Source: Brevundimonas sp. G8
Lineage (GTDB): Bacteria > Pseudomonadota > Alphaproteobacteria > Caulobacterales > Caulobacteraceae
Assembly: GCF_902506205.1 (NCBI RefSeq)
Contig: NZ_LR732816.1
Location: forward strand, 1,807,604 to 1,871,603
DNA length: 64,000 bases
Direction of reading: 5' to 3'
The translations under genes were made by a program, and so were the position numbers. Of this stretch, positions 1 through 8,642 are shown in pieces; position 1 is the first letter of the stretch; the number at the start of each line of letters is the position of its first letter. The notes under the pieces were generated by a model. That model had not been told where the DNA came from. It saw nothing but the letters and a program-made list of their open reading frames with translations, and did no database searches.

Positions 1-1116
1 ATCGGCGAGGAGGATGCGCCGCCGTATCAGCGTCCGCCGCTGTCCAAGGCCTGGCTGAAGGGCGAGGCGGATCTGGAGGCGCTGCTGCTCCGGCCGCTGA
101 GCTTCTATGAAGAACAGGGGATCGACTTCCGGCCTTCGACCGTCGCCGTGTCGGTGGACCCGGAGGCGAAGATGGTCGCCTTCCATGACGGATCGTCCGA
201 GACCTATGACGTCCTGGTGCTGGCGACCGGGTCGACGGCGCGGAAACTGCCGGTTCCGGGCGGGGATCACCCCGACCTGTTGGAACTGCGCACGCTGAAG
301 GACGCCGAACGGCTGAAGGCCGTGCTGGGGCCGGGCAGGCGGTTGGCGGTGGTCGGGGGCGGCTATGTGGGGCTGGAGGCGGCGGCTTCGGCCCGCGCCC
401 TGGGCGCAGAGGCGGTGGTGATCGAGCGGGCGTCGCGCGTCCTGGCGCGGGTGGCGTCGGAGACGCTGTCGGCCTTCTTCACGGCCCAGCACCGGGCGCA
501 CGGGGTCGAGATCCTGACCGACGCAGAGGTGGTCGCCGTCGCCCATGACGGCGTGACCCTGGCGGACGGGTCGGTGGTGCGGGCGGATGCCGTGCTGGTC
601 GGGGTTGGGGCGCTGGCGTGCGAAAGCCTGGCGCGGTCGGCGGGTCTGACCTGTGATGACGGGGTGGTGGTGGACGGCGAAGCGCGCACCAGCGACCCGG
701 CCATCTTCGCCGTCGGTGACATGACGCGGCGGCCGATCCCGGTTCACGGCGGGGTGCATCACCGGCTTGAGAGCGTGCCCAATGCGCTGGAACAGGCCAA
801 ACAGGCTGCGGCGGCCATCGTCGGACGCACCGGGCCGACGCCCGAGGTTCCGTGGTTCTGGTCGGATCAATATGACTTCAAGCTGCAGATCGCCGGCTTG
901 CCGTTCGACGCGGACCAGCAAGTGGTGCGCGGCGATCCGTCGGCGGGGGGATTTGCGGTGTTCCACCTGAACGGCGACAGAATCGTCTGCGTCGAGGCCG
1001 TCAACGCCCCGCCGGAGTTCATGGCCGGCAAGCAGTTGATCGGCAAGGCGACGCGGGTGGACTTGGGCAAGCTGGCCGATCCTGCGACTTCGATGAAGGC
1101 TGTGGCGGCCGGGTGA
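1..1116 (+). CDS. FAD-dependent NAD(P)H:ferredoxin reductase, 5' end outside window
   Basis: The reading frame is open from base 1, so the N-terminal FAD-binding part lies upstream; 371 residues are present. The family passes electrons from NAD(P)H through FAD to a [2Fe-2S] ferredoxin, usually serving a cytochrome P450 or dioxygenase. Visible are the YQRPPLSK segment near the start, an ATG motif closing the first FAD fold (LVLATGSTARKLP), the NAD(P)-binding GGGYVGLEAAA glycine-rich loop (about bases 355-387), and the second FAD motif with AVGDMT. The C-terminal reductase domain (VPWFWSDQYDFKLQIAG) is typical of rhodocoxin/putidaredoxin-type reductases. An internal ATG at 148 is not the true start because upstream codons encode conserved family sequence. 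The partner ferredoxin is not in the window. Confidence 0.9.
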   Translation: MGEEDAPPYQRPPLSKAWLKGEADLEALLLRPLSFYEEQGIDFRPSTVAVSVDPEAKMVAFHDGSSETYDVLVLATGSTARKLPVPGGDHPDLLELRTLKDAERLKAVLGPGRRLAVVGGGYVGLEAAASARALGAEAVVIERASRVLARVASETLSAFFTAQHRAHGVEILTDAEVVAVAHDGVTLADGSVVRADAVLVGVGALACESLARSAGLTCDDGVVVDGEARTSDPAIFAVGDMTRRPIPVHGGVHHRLESVPNALEQAKQAAAAIVGRTGPTPEVPWFWSDQYDFKLQIAGLPFDADQQVVRGDPSAGGFAVFHLNGDRIVCVEAVNAPPEFMAGKQLIGKATRVDLGKLADPATSMKAVAAG

Positions 1117-1126
1117 CCCGAAGCCT

Positions 1127-1287
1127 TTCCCTCCCCGTTCCGGGGAGGGGGGTCGCGTAGCGACCGGGTGGGGGCGGCCCGGCAGGGTCGCACTTGCTGG
1201 TGATGCGAGACAAGTCGGTGGGATGTCGCCTTGCCGCCCCCACCCGACCTCGCTCCGCTCGGCCACCCTCCCCCGCAGGGGGAGGGA
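1127..1287. repeat. Intergenic palindromic repeat element
   Basis: Between the reductase stop and the next gene lies a nested palindrome. A small hairpin CCCTCCCCG/CGGGGAGGG (1129-1149) is followed by GGTCGC-gta-GCGACC (1151-1165). The stretch at 1166-1178 (GGGTGGGGGCGGC) is the exact complement of 1233-1245, and a second CCCTCCCCC...GGGGAGGG hairpin closes the element. Elements of this build, with the phrases gtcgcgtagcgacc and ctcgctccgctcggcc, are common dispersed intergenic repeats in alphaproteobacteria. It may end the upstream transcript; no coding function is seen. Confidence 0.75.
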
Positions 1288-1384
1288 GAGGTGCGGCGCC
1301 GCTCCTCGTCGCCGCAGTGCAACAAAACTGTTGCGCTTTTCGTTTGGGGACGATCAAGCTGCGACTTCAACGCGGCGGGGGCGA

Positions 1385-2806
1385 ATGACGAGAGCTTTCG
1401 ACGAAATGAACGGCGGCGGGTCGGGTGCGATCCGTGACAGCTACAAGACCCTGGCGGCATGGCTGGAAAACGCGCCGGCCGATCTGCTGCAGGCGCGCTC
1501 GCGCCAGGCGGAGCTGTTCTTCCGCCGCATGGGCGTGACCTTCGCCGTCTATGGCGACGAGGAATCCAACGAACGCCTGATCCCCTTCGACGTCGTGCCG
1601 CGCATCATCGGCGCGGACGAATGGAGCGGACTGGAAAAAGGGTTGAAGCAGCGGGTCACCGCCATCAACGCCTTCCTGAAAGACATCTATGGCGCGCAGG
1701 AATGCATCAAGGCGGGCATCGTCCCCGCCGACCTGATCCTGACCAATCCGCACTATCGGCCCGAGATGCAGGGGCGCCGTCCGCCGGGCGATGTCTGGTG
1801 CCATATCTCGGGTGTCGATCTGGTCCGTACCGGCGAGGACGGCTTCTACGTGCTGGAAGACAACTGCCGCACGCCGTCGGGGGTCTCCTACATGCTGGAG
1901 AACCGCGAGATGATGATGCGGCTGTTCCCCGATCTGTTCGCGGAACACGCCGTGCGGCCGGTCGAAATCTATACCGACATGCTGCTGCGTTCGCTCCAGG
2001 CCTCGGCGCCGGCGGGCGCGGGGGCGGACCCGACTATCGTCGTCCTGACGCCGGGGCCGTTCAACTCGGCCTACTATGAGCACAGCTTCCTGGCCGACAA
2101 GCTGGGGGTCGAACTGGTCCAGGGCACCGACCTGTTCGTCAATGACGACACGGTCTTCATGCGCACGACCGAGGGGCCGAAACGGGTCGATGTCATCTAT
2201 CGCCGCATCGACGACGACTTCATCGATCCCCTGACCTTCATGCCGAACTCGACGGTCGGGGTGCCGGGACTGATGTCGGCCTATTTCGCCGGGCGCGTCA
2301 CACTGGCCAATGCCATCGGCACGGGCGTGGCCGACGACAAGGCCGTCTATACCTATATGCCCGAGATCATCCGCTTCTTCACCGGCGAGGATGCAATCCT
2401 GCAGAACGTGCCGACCTGGCGTTGCCGCGAGGCGGATGCCTTGAAAGAAGTGCTGGATAAGCTGCCGGAACTGGTGGTCAAGGAAGTCGGCGGATCGGGC
2501 GGCTACGGCATGCTGGTCGGGCCGACTTCGACCAAGGCCGAGATCGAGGCCTTCCGCGCCAAGTTGATCGCCGACCCCGATGACTTCATCGCCCAGCCGA
2601 CGCTGAGCCTGTCGACCGCCCCGACCCTGAACGGGGGCGATCTTTCGCCCCGCCACGTCGATCTGCGGCCGTTCGTCCTGTCCAGCCCGGCCGGGGTGCG
2701 GGTCGCGCCCGGCGGCCTGACGCGGGTCGCGCTGAAAGAGGGGTCGCTGGTGGTCAACTCCAGCCAGGGCGGCGGAACCAAGGACACCTGGGTGCTGGAC
2801 AACTGA
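1385..2806 (+). CDS. Circularly permuted ATP-grasp protein of the Anbu operon
   Basis: A 473-residue protein of the circularly permuted type-2 ATP-grasp family (old DUF404/DUF407). Family members are predicted amide-bond ligases forming acyl-phosphate intermediates; the substrate is unknown. Recognisable blocks are FRRMGVTFAVYGDEE, RIIGADEWSGLEKGLKQRVTAINAFLKDIYG, the motif VLEDNCRTPSGVSYMLENREMM and, near the end, LVVKEVGGSGGYGMLVG, a glycine-rich nucleotide loop. The ATG at 1385 is chosen because it starts just before the conserved domain; the frame is open back to 1223 but that extension runs through the palindromic repeat and has no family character. Its stop overlaps the ATG of the alpha-E gene (TGATG at 2804), showing translational coupling. 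Confidence 0.88.
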   Translation: MTRAFDEMNGGGSGAIRDSYKTLAAWLENAPADLLQARSRQAELFFRRMGVTFAVYGDEESNERLIPFDVVPRIIGADEWSGLEKGLKQRVTAINAFLKDIYGAQECIKAGIVPADLILTNPHYRPEMQGRRPPGDVWCHISGVDLVRTGEDGFYVLEDNCRTPSGVSYMLENREMMMRLFPDLFAEHAVRPVEIYTDMLLRSLQASAPAGAGADPTIVVLTPGPFNSAYYEHSFLADKLGVELVQGTDLFVNDDTVFMRTTEGPKRVDVIYRRIDDDFIDPLTFMPNSTVGVPGLMSAYFAGRVTLANAIGTGVADDKAVYTYMPEIIRFFTGEDAILQNVPTWRCREADALKEVLDKLPELVVKEVGGSGGYGMLVGPTSTKAEIEAFRAKLIADPDDFIAQPTLSLSTAPTLNGGDLSPRHVDLRPFVLSSPAGVRVAPGGLTRVALKEGSLVVNSSQGGGTKDTWVLDN

Positions 2807-3744
2807 TGCTTTCACGCACTGCAGACAGCCTTTACTGGACCGGCCGCTATATGGAGCGGGCGGATTTCCTCGCGCGGATTCTTGAGGCGGCCATTCGCCT
2901 GGCCGCCTTGCCGGCCAAGGACCAGGCCACGGTCACGGCCTGGGCGGGCGCCATCGCCTCGTCGGGGGTCAAGAGCGGCTTCGACGCCTCGGGGCGTACA
3001 ATCTCCGAGAAGTCGGTCCGGGAATATCTGGCCTTCGGCTACGACAACTCCACCTCGATCAAGGCCTGCATCACCAAGGCGCGGACCAATGCGCGTTCGG
3101 TGCGGACGGCCCTGACCATCGAGTTGTGGGAGGCGATCAACGGCGCCTGGAACGGTCTGAACGAACTGGGCGAACCCACCAAGCGGGACGACTTCACCAA
3201 CTTCCTCGACTTCGTGAAATCGACGTCCCTGGCGGTCGAGGGCGCCTCGTCGCGGACCATGCTGCGCAACGACGCCTACTGGTTCCTGCGGCTCGGCATG
3301 GCGATCGAGCGGGCGGACAACACCGCGCGCCTGCTGGACGTGAAATATCACCTGCTGCTGCCGCCCGGCGAACGGGTGGGCGGACAACTGGACTATTTCC
3401 AGTGGACGACGCTGCTGCGCGAGGTCTCGGCCCTCACCGCCTATCGCTGGGTCTATCGCGAGAGCGTTCGGCCCTGGCTGGTGGCGGACCTGCTGGTTCT
3501 GAACCGCCAGATGCCGCGTTCGCTGGCGTCGTGCCAGGGGATGATCGTCAGCTATCTGGAGCGGCTGGCGACCGATTACGGGCGGCGCGGCCCGGCGCAG
3601 CGGTTGGCCTCCAACCGCCTGACCCAGTTCAACGAGGCCAAGATCGAGGACATCTTCCAGTCCGGCCTGCATGAATATATTCAGGGTTTCCTGAACCAGA
3701 ACAACGCCCTGGCTGCGGCCGTCCAAGAACAGTATCTGGTCTGA
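2806..3744 (+). CDS. Alpha-E domain protein (DUF403)
   Basis: A 312-residue all-helical protein of the alpha-E family, starting with the characteristic MLSRTADSLYWTGRYMERADFLARILE. Other family landmarks are the AIERADNTARLLDVKYHLLLP segment and LVLNRQMPRSLASC. The family has no established biochemical activity. It almost always occurs beside a circularly permuted ATP-grasp protein and a transglutaminase-like protein, and is thought to assist the ligase. Here it is the second gene of that operon, overlapping the upstream stop by 1 bp and followed 2 bp later by the transglutaminase gene. Confidence 0.88.
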   Translation: MLSRTADSLYWTGRYMERADFLARILEAAIRLAALPAKDQATVTAWAGAIASSGVKSGFDASGRTISEKSVREYLAFGYDNSTSIKACITKARTNARSVRTALTIELWEAINGAWNGLNELGEPTKRDDFTNFLDFVKSTSLAVEGASSRTMLRNDAYWFLRLGMAIERADNTARLLDVKYHLLLPPGERVGGQLDYFQWTTLLREVSALTAYRWVYRESVRPWLVADLLVLNRQMPRSLASCQGMIVSYLERLATDYGRRGPAQRLASNRLTQFNEAKIEDIFQSGLHEYIQGFLNQNNALAAAVQEQYLV

Positions 3745-3746
3745 CC

Positions 3747-4586
3747 ATGCGGATTCGGATCGACCACTCCACCCGCTATGCCTACGCCCGCCCGGCGCGG
3801 TTCATCGTGCAGATGCTGCGGCTGACGCCGCGCTCGTGCGAGGGCCAGCAGGTGCGCGACTGGCGCATCGAGACCGATGTGGACGCCCGCCTGCGTCGCA
3901 GCGAAGACGCCTTCGGCAATGTGGTTCACAGCCTCTATACCGAGCGGCCGACCGACGCCCTGACCATCCGGGTCACGGGCGAGGTGGCGACGGTGAATAC
4001 GGGCGGCGTGGTGCGGGGCCAAGCCGAGCGGCTGTCGCCCATCGTCTTCCTGCGCGAGACGCCGATGACCAAGCCAGATGCGGCCATTGACGACTTCGCC
4101 CGCTCGATCCCTGAAGGCGCGACCCTGGGCCGGATGCATGCCCTGATGGGGGCGCTGAAGCAGGATGTGGCGTTCGAGGTCGGCTCGACCTCGGCCAGCC
4201 ACACCGCCGCCGAGGCCTTCGCCCAAAAGCGCGGCGTCTGTCAGGATCACGCCCAGATCTTCATCGCGTCGGCGCGCCGGATGGGGGTTCCCGCCCGCTA
4301 TGTCTCGGGCCACCTCAGCCGCCAGGACGGCAAGCACGACCAGGACGCCGCCCACGCCTGGGCCGAGGCCTGGGTCGAGAACCTGGGCTGGGTCGGCTTC
4401 GATCCGGCCAACGGCATCAGCCCGACCGAACACTATGTCCGCGTCGCTGTCGGTCTGGATGCGCGCGAGGCCACGCCGATCCGGGGCACCAGCTATGGCG
4501 GCGGTCAGGAGACCCTGACGGTCGCCCTGAATGTGCGGCCCGTGCAACAGACCCAACAACAACTGCAGTCGCGCGGATGGCCCTGA
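3747..4586 (+). CDS. Transglutaminase-like cysteine protease of the Anbu operon
   Basis: A 279-residue bacterial transglutaminase-like protein with the N-terminal beta-rich domain of this group (MRIRIDHSTRYAYARPARF). The papain-like triad is visible: Cys165 in KRGVCQDHAQ, His203 in HAWAEAW and Asp219 in GFDPANG. Family members are predicted to hydrolyse or transfer amide bonds. It follows the alpha-E gene by 2 bp in a tight operon. There is no signal peptide, so it should act in the cytoplasm with the ligase and the Anbu peptidase. Confidence 0.88.
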   Translation: MRIRIDHSTRYAYARPARFIVQMLRLTPRSCEGQQVRDWRIETDVDARLRRSEDAFGNVVHSLYTERPTDALTIRVTGEVATVNTGGVVRGQAERLSPIVFLRETPMTKPDAAIDDFARSIPEGATLGRMHALMGALKQDVAFEVGSTSASHTAAEAFAQKRGVCQDHAQIFIASARRMGVPARYVSGHLSRQDGKHDQDAAHAWAEAWVENLGWVGFDPANGISPTEHYVRVAVGLDAREATPIRGTSYGGGQETLTVALNVRPVQQTQQQLQSRGWP

Positions 4587-4650
4587 TAGGCATGTCGCGC
4601 GAATCTGTTAGCGTCATCGGATTCGCAACGCGGGGAGCGGATAGAGCGAA

Positions 4651-5436
4651 GTGACCTATTGCGTAGGCATGCTGGTGGACGAAGGGTTGGCGATGATCGC
4701 CGACACGCGCACCAATGCGGGCGTGGACAACATCTCGTCCTACCGAAAGCTGCACATCTACAAGTCGCCCGGCGAGCGGATGCTGGCGGTGGCGACGGCG
4801 GGCAATCTGTCGGTGACCCAGACGGCGCTGGCCATGGCGTCGGCGGGTGTGAAACTGCCCGACTCCATCGACGTCGAGACGCTGGAGACCGCGCCGACCC
4901 TGTTTCGCGCGGCCCAACTGCTTGGCCATGCGATGGCCAGCGTGCGCGCCAGCATCAATACGCCGCCGACCCCGACGGCCGACGGGCTGAACGTCACGGC
5001 CTCCATGCTGCTGGGCGGTCAGATCTCGGGCGGCAAGATGGGCCTGTATCTGATCTATGGTCAGGGTAATTTCATCGAGTGCGGGCCGGACACCCCCTAT
5101 CTTCAGATCGGCGAGCTGAAGTACGGCAAGCCCATCCTTGATCGCGCCCTGCACAGTTCGACGACCTTGTCCGAAGCGGTGAAGCTGGGGCTGATCTCGT
5201 TCGACTCGACCATCCGTTCGAACATCGCCGTCGGGCCGCCGCTGGACCTGATCGTCATGCCGCGCGACCAGCTGAGCGGCACCGCGCGGCGTATCGAAGC
5301 CGATGATCCCTATTTCCGCGATCTGGGCCGCCGCTGGTCTGAGGCTCTGGCCGCCGCCCACCGCGCCATGCCCGATCCGACCTGGCTGGATGTGGACAAG
5401 ACGCCGGCGCCGAGGGCGATGACCGTCGTGAGCTGA
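4651..5436 (+). CDS. Anbu-type proteasome-like peptidase
   Basis: A 261-residue Ntn-hydrolase of the Anbu (ancestral beta subunit) group related to HslV and proteasome beta subunits. The start is GTG at 4651, so after removal of Met the catalytic Thr becomes residue 1 (TYCVGM). With Thr as 1, Asp17 lies in ADTRTNAG and the catalytic-type Lys32 in SSYRKLH; Asp25 is in GVDNIS. The length fits Anbu (near 250 residues) rather than HslV (near 175). The three upstream genes are exactly the set known to travel with Anbu. No unfoldase such as HslU is adjacent. An inverted repeat GCGAATC...GATTCGC (4599-4626) lies just upstream and could be part of its promoter or leader. Confidence 0.88.
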   Translation: MTYCVGMLVDEGLAMIADTRTNAGVDNISSYRKLHIYKSPGERMLAVATAGNLSVTQTALAMASAGVKLPDSIDVETLETAPTLFRAAQLLGHAMASVRASINTPPTPTADGLNVTASMLLGGQISGGKMGLYLIYGQGNFIECGPDTPYLQIGELKYGKPILDRALHSSTTLSEAVKLGLISFDSTIRSNIAVGPPLDLIVMPRDQLSGTARRIEADDPYFRDLGRRWSEALAAAHRAMPDPTWLDVDKTPAPRAMTVVS

Positions 5437-5442
5437 TTAAGA

Positions 5443-5459
5443 TTGCGATTTGTTCGCAA
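5443..5459. promoter_or_regulatory. Predicted iron-responsive (Fur-type) operator, copy 1
   Basis: Palindrome TTGCGA-TTTGT-TCGCAA, 74 bp before the receptor start codon; with flanking A and T the symmetry extends to 19 bp. The same motif recurs 48 bp downstream and again before the next operon. Alphaproteobacterial Fur sites of TGCGA/TCGCA type are known, and the genes controlled are iron-uptake genes, so Fur is the likely binder. That assignment is inference. Confidence 0.65.
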
Positions 5460-5490
5460 TTTGGCTTGTGCGACATATTGAAGCTGGTTA

Positions 5491-5507
5491 TTGCGACCGC
5501 ATCGCAA
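5491..5507. promoter_or_regulatory. Predicted iron-responsive (Fur-type) operator, copy 2
   Basis: Perfect palindrome TTGCGA-CCGCA-TCGCAA, 26 bp before the receptor ATG. Its centre is 48 bp from that of copy 1. A position this close to the start codon would block transcription or initiation when occupied. Confidence 0.65.
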
Positions 5508-5532
5508 AATCAGACCAAAAGGTCGCAAGACT

Positions 5533-7812
5533 ATGTCCGACTCCCGCGCCGCCGCGCTCCGCTCGCTCCTGTTCGCCTCCAGCGCCGCCGGCATGCTGAT
5601 CGCCGCCCCCGCTTTCGCCGCTGACGCCGCCGCCGAAGACGGGGTGATCGTCACGGCGGACCAGCAACAGCCCGCCAATCTGGGCACCATCGACGTCAAT
5701 GGGCAGCGCGTTCGCCGCGAGCCGCAATCCTCCAAGTTCGTCGCCCCCCTGGTCGATACGCCGCGCAGCGTCACCATCATTCCTCAGCAGGTCATCGAGC
5801 AGATCGGCGCGACCTCGCTGCAGGACCTGTTGCGCACCTCGCCTGGCATCACCTTCGGCGCAGGCGAGGGTGGCCAGCCGCTGGCCGACCGTCCGTTCAT
5901 TCGCGGCCAGTCGTCGGGCAACAATATTTTTGTCGACGGCATCCGGGATTCGGGAGGCCAGCAGCGCGAAGTCTTCAACCTGGAACAGGTCGAGGTCGTG
6001 AAGGGGCCTGACTCGGCCTATTCCGGCCGGGGTTCGGGCGGCGGCTCGATCAACCTGTCGTCCAAGTCGCCGAAGCTGGTGGACTTCACCAATGTCTCGC
6101 TGGGCGCCGGCACGGACAGCTACTGGCGCGGCACGATCGACCAGAACTGGGCCATCAGCGACACCGCCGGCTTCCGCATCAACGTCCTGTCGGCTTCGGG
6201 CGATGTGGCGCGTCGCAACGCGGTCGATTACGACAAGCTCGGTGTCGCCGCCTCGTTCGCCGTGGGCATCGACACCGATACGACCGCGACGCTCAGCCTC
6301 AACTACCTCGATAGCAATCAGATGCCTGACTACGGCATTCCGCTTTATACCAAGCGCGGCGGCGCGACGGCGCCGCGCGAGAATGCCGAAGGCATTCTGA
6401 ACGTGCCGTACGACACCTTCTACGGCCTGACTGCGCGCGACTATCTGAACAATACGGTCAAGAGCGCCACCCTGGTGCTGGAGCATCGGCTGACGCAGAA
6501 CCTGACGCTGCGCAACAGCACCCGCTATGCCGAGACGCTGAACGACTATGTCGTCACCAATCCCGGCGACGGCGGCGCCGCCGTCCTGATCGGCGACACC
6601 TGGTGGATGAAGCGGGGCCTGAAGTCGCGCTGGAACCCTGTCGATACGACCGCCAACGTCACCGAACTGTTCGGCACGTTCAATACCGACGCAATCAAGC
6701 ACAGCTTCAGCCTGGGCGCCGAATTCACCCATGAGGTCAACAAGAACGCGTCTTGGACCGTGACGTCTCTGACGGGAACCGCCTGTCCTGCGCCGCTGAC
6801 CGGCGTGGACTGCACCCCGCTCTACAACCCCAATCCGAGCGATCCGTGGACGGGCACCAAGGTTCGCGGCGCCGTCACCTCGAACACGACGGACACCAAG
6901 GCCATCTATGGCTTCGACTCCATCGAGATCGGCGACAAGTGGTTGGTGAACCTCGGCCTGCGCTGGGACGACTATTCGGTGGACGGTGTCGCTTCGACGG
7001 GCGCCTCTGTCGCCGAAGCGTCGTGGGACTTCGTGAACTATCAGGTCGGCGTAGTGTACAAGCCGACCCGCCAGACCAGCGTCTATGCGTCCTATTCGAC
7101 CTCCTCGACGCCGCCCACGATCAGCGGCGGCGACGGCAACTCCAGCGCTACACCGGCCCAAGCTGTGCTCGATCCGGAAGACACGACCAGCTATGAGGTG
7201 GGCGCCAAGGCCAGCCTGTTCCGCGACCAGCTTCAGTTGAGCGCGGCGGCCTTCCACCTGACCCGCAAGAACGCCAATGTCGTGGTCGGTCCCGCACCGA
7301 CGGATTTGGGTCAGGTCGGCGAAATCCAGGTCGATGGCGTCGAGCTCGGCATCTCCGGCAACATCACGCCCCTGTGGCAGGTGTTCGGTGGTTACACCTA
7401 TCAGACCAGCGAACTGGTCAAGGGCGCCGTCACCTTCCCTGTGCCGGGAGGCCCCGCCGTGCCCAGCCCGCTGGAGGGACAGGCCTTGGGGAATACGCCC
7501 AAGCATAACGTCAGCCTGTTCTCGACCTATAAAATCACGTCGAAACTGACGGCCGGCGGCGGCGTCTATTATGTCTCGCGCTCCAACGGCGGTAACCAGG
7601 GCGGCGCCGGCGGCGGCACGAATGCGATCTACGCTCCTGCTTATACTCGCCTCGACGCCTTCGCCTCCTACGACCTGACGGATCGCGCCACCCTGCAACT
7701 GAACGTGCAGAATGCAGCGGACGAGGATTACATCATCCGCACCAACGGCGTTCACCATGCCGACCCGGCGCCGGGGCGTTCGGCCACCCTGGCCCTGAAC
7801 CTGCGCTTCTAA
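5533..7812 (+). CDS. TonB-dependent catecholate siderophore receptor (Fiu-like)
   Basis: A 759-residue outer-membrane receptor. A signal peptide (about residues 1-29, ending AAPAFA) is followed by a short N-terminal segment, the plug domain (VDTPRSVTIIPQQVIEQIGATSLQDLLRTSPGI...) and a 22-strand barrel ending in NLRF, a typical C-terminal aromatic. The plug contains FIRGQSSGNNIFVDGIRD and VEVVKGPDSAYSGRGSGGGSIN, characteristic of siderophore receptors, and the sequence resembles Fiu/CatecholateFiu receptors. It imports ferric siderophores with energy from TonB. The start ATG at 5533 follows two predicted iron operators and is followed downstream by a Rho-independent terminator. The adjacent PKHD hydroxylase is the usual neighbour of Fiu/PiuA receptors. 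Confidence 0.92.
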   Translation: MSDSRAAALRSLLFASSAAGMLIAAPAFAADAAAEDGVIVTADQQQPANLGTIDVNGQRVRREPQSSKFVAPLVDTPRSVTIIPQQVIEQIGATSLQDLLRTSPGITFGAGEGGQPLADRPFIRGQSSGNNIFVDGIRDSGGQQREVFNLEQVEVVKGPDSAYSGRGSGGGSINLSSKSPKLVDFTNVSLGAGTDSYWRGTIDQNWAISDTAGFRINVLSASGDVARRNAVDYDKLGVAASFAVGIDTDTTATLSLNYLDSNQMPDYGIPLYTKRGGATAPRENAEGILNVPYDTFYGLTARDYLNNTVKSATLVLEHRLTQNLTLRNSTRYAETLNDYVVTNPGDGGAAVLIGDTWWMKRGLKSRWNPVDTTANVTELFGTFNTDAIKHSFSLGAEFTHEVNKNASWTVTSLTGTACPAPLTGVDCTPLYNPNPSDPWTGTKVRGAVTSNTTDTKAIYGFDSIEIGDKWLVNLGLRWDDYSVDGVASTGASVAEASWDFVNYQVGVVYKPTRQTSVYASYSTSSTPPTISGGDGNSSATPAQAVLDPEDTTSYEVGAKASLFRDQLQLSAAAFHLTRKNANVVVGPAPTDLGQVGEIQVDGVELGISGNITPLWQVFGGYTYQTSELVKGAVTFPVPGGPAVPSPLEGQALGNTPKHNVSLFSTYKITSKLTAGGGVYYVSRSNGGNQGGAGGGTNAIYAPAYTRLDAFASYDLTDRATLQLNVQNAADEDYIIRTNGVHHADPAPGRSATLALNLRF

Positions 7813-7837
7813 AGGCCGCCTTCGCAGCCTATCCTGA

Positions 7838-7875
7838 CGGCCCCGCGATCCCCCGCGGGGCCGTTTCTTCTTTCC
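7838..7875 (+). terminator. Rho-independent terminator after the siderophore receptor
   Basis: Ten-base-pair stem CGGCCCCGCG/CGCGGGGCCG with a 6-nt loop, followed by a T-rich tail (TTTCTTCTTT). It lies between the receptor and the dioxygenase, only 14 bp before the latter's start, so some read-through or leaky coupling is possible. Confidence 0.8.
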
Positions 7876-7888
7876 GAACGAGGCCGTC

Positions 7889-8575
7889 GTGCTGCTGCAG
7901 ATACCGGAAGTCTTCTCCAAGGCCGAGGTGAAGGCCTTGCGCGAACGGCTGGACGCCGGTCCCTGGAGCGACGGCAACGCCACCTCGGGCCATCAGTCGG
8001 CGACGGCGAAGAAGAACCTGCAACTGCCCGAGGATTCTGAGGTCGCGCGAGAGGTCTCGGCCCTGGTCGTTCAGGCTTTGAACGCCAATCCCATGTTCGT
8101 GGCAGCGGCCTTGCCGCACACGATCTTTCCGCCCCTGTTCAACCGCTACGAAGGCGGGGGCGAGTTCGGCCTGCATGTGGACAACGCCATTCGCCAGGCG
8201 CGCGGGGGCGGGGCGATGCGCATCCGCAGCGACCTGTCGGCGACCCTGTTCCTGTCCGAGCCCGAGGATTACGACGGCGGCGAGTTGATCATCGAGGAGA
8301 TGTACGGGTCGCAGTCGATCAAGCTGCCGGCCGGCGATCTGGTCCTGTATCCGTCCAAGAGCCTGCACAGCGTCACGCCGGTGACGCGCGGGGCGCGGGT
8401 GTCGTCCTTCATGTGGATGCAGAGCCTGGTCCGCGACGACGCCGACCGCGAGACGTTGTTCCGCCTGGACATCGCCACCCAGCGGGTCGGGCTGGACAAG
8501 GGACCCAAGGATCAGGCGGTGATCGAACTGACCGGCGTCTATCACAATCTGCTGCGTCGCTGGGCCGAGGTCTGA
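7889..8575 (+). CDS. PKHD-type Fe(II)/2-oxoglutarate dioxygenase (PiuC/YbiX family)
   Basis: A 228-residue Fe(II)- and 2-oxoglutarate-dependent hydroxylase starting at GTG 7889 behind an ACGAGG ribosome-binding site. Iron ligands are visible as His96-x-Asp98 (GLHVDNA) and His160 (KSLHSVTPV), with the 2-oxoglutarate-binding Arg170 (RGAR). Length and motifs match PiuC/YbiX, which are regularly encoded beside catecholate siderophore receptors. The physiological substrate is not established; a role in processing the imported siderophore or an associated compound is inferred from context. The gene sits between the receptor's terminator and the next iron operator. Confidence 0.92.
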   Translation: MLLQIPEVFSKAEVKALRERLDAGPWSDGNATSGHQSATAKKNLQLPEDSEVAREVSALVVQALNANPMFVAAALPHTIFPPLFNRYEGGGEFGLHVDNAIRQARGGGAMRIRSDLSATLFLSEPEDYDGGELIIEEMYGSQSIKLPAGDLVLYPSKSLHSVTPVTRGARVSSFMWMQSLVRDDADRETLFRLDIATQRVGLDKGPKDQAVIELTGVYHNLLRRWAEV

Positions 8576-8607
8576 GGCGCAAGGTGTCGCGGCGCTGCTG
8601 AATGCTA

Positions 8608-8624
8608 TTGCAACCCGTTCGCAA
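8608..8624. promoter_or_regulatory. Predicted iron-responsive operator, copy 3
   Basis: TTGCAA-CCCGT-TCGCAA, one base off the two copies before the siderophore receptor. It lies 18 bp before the PepSY gene start, so the reductase operon is predicted to share the same regulator. Confidence 0.6.
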
Positions 8625-8642
8625 CAATGGCACAGCGACGGC

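Noticed and set aside
1367..2815. 482-codon minus-strand frame opposite the ATP-grasp gene
   Set aside because: GC-rich antisense shadow rich in Arg, Gly, Asp and Gln.
5488..7983. Long minus-strand open frame (831 codons) antisense to the siderophore receptor
   Set aside because: Codon-shadow of a GC-rich gene; no domain or ribosome-binding site, and the plus-strand product is clearly a receptor.
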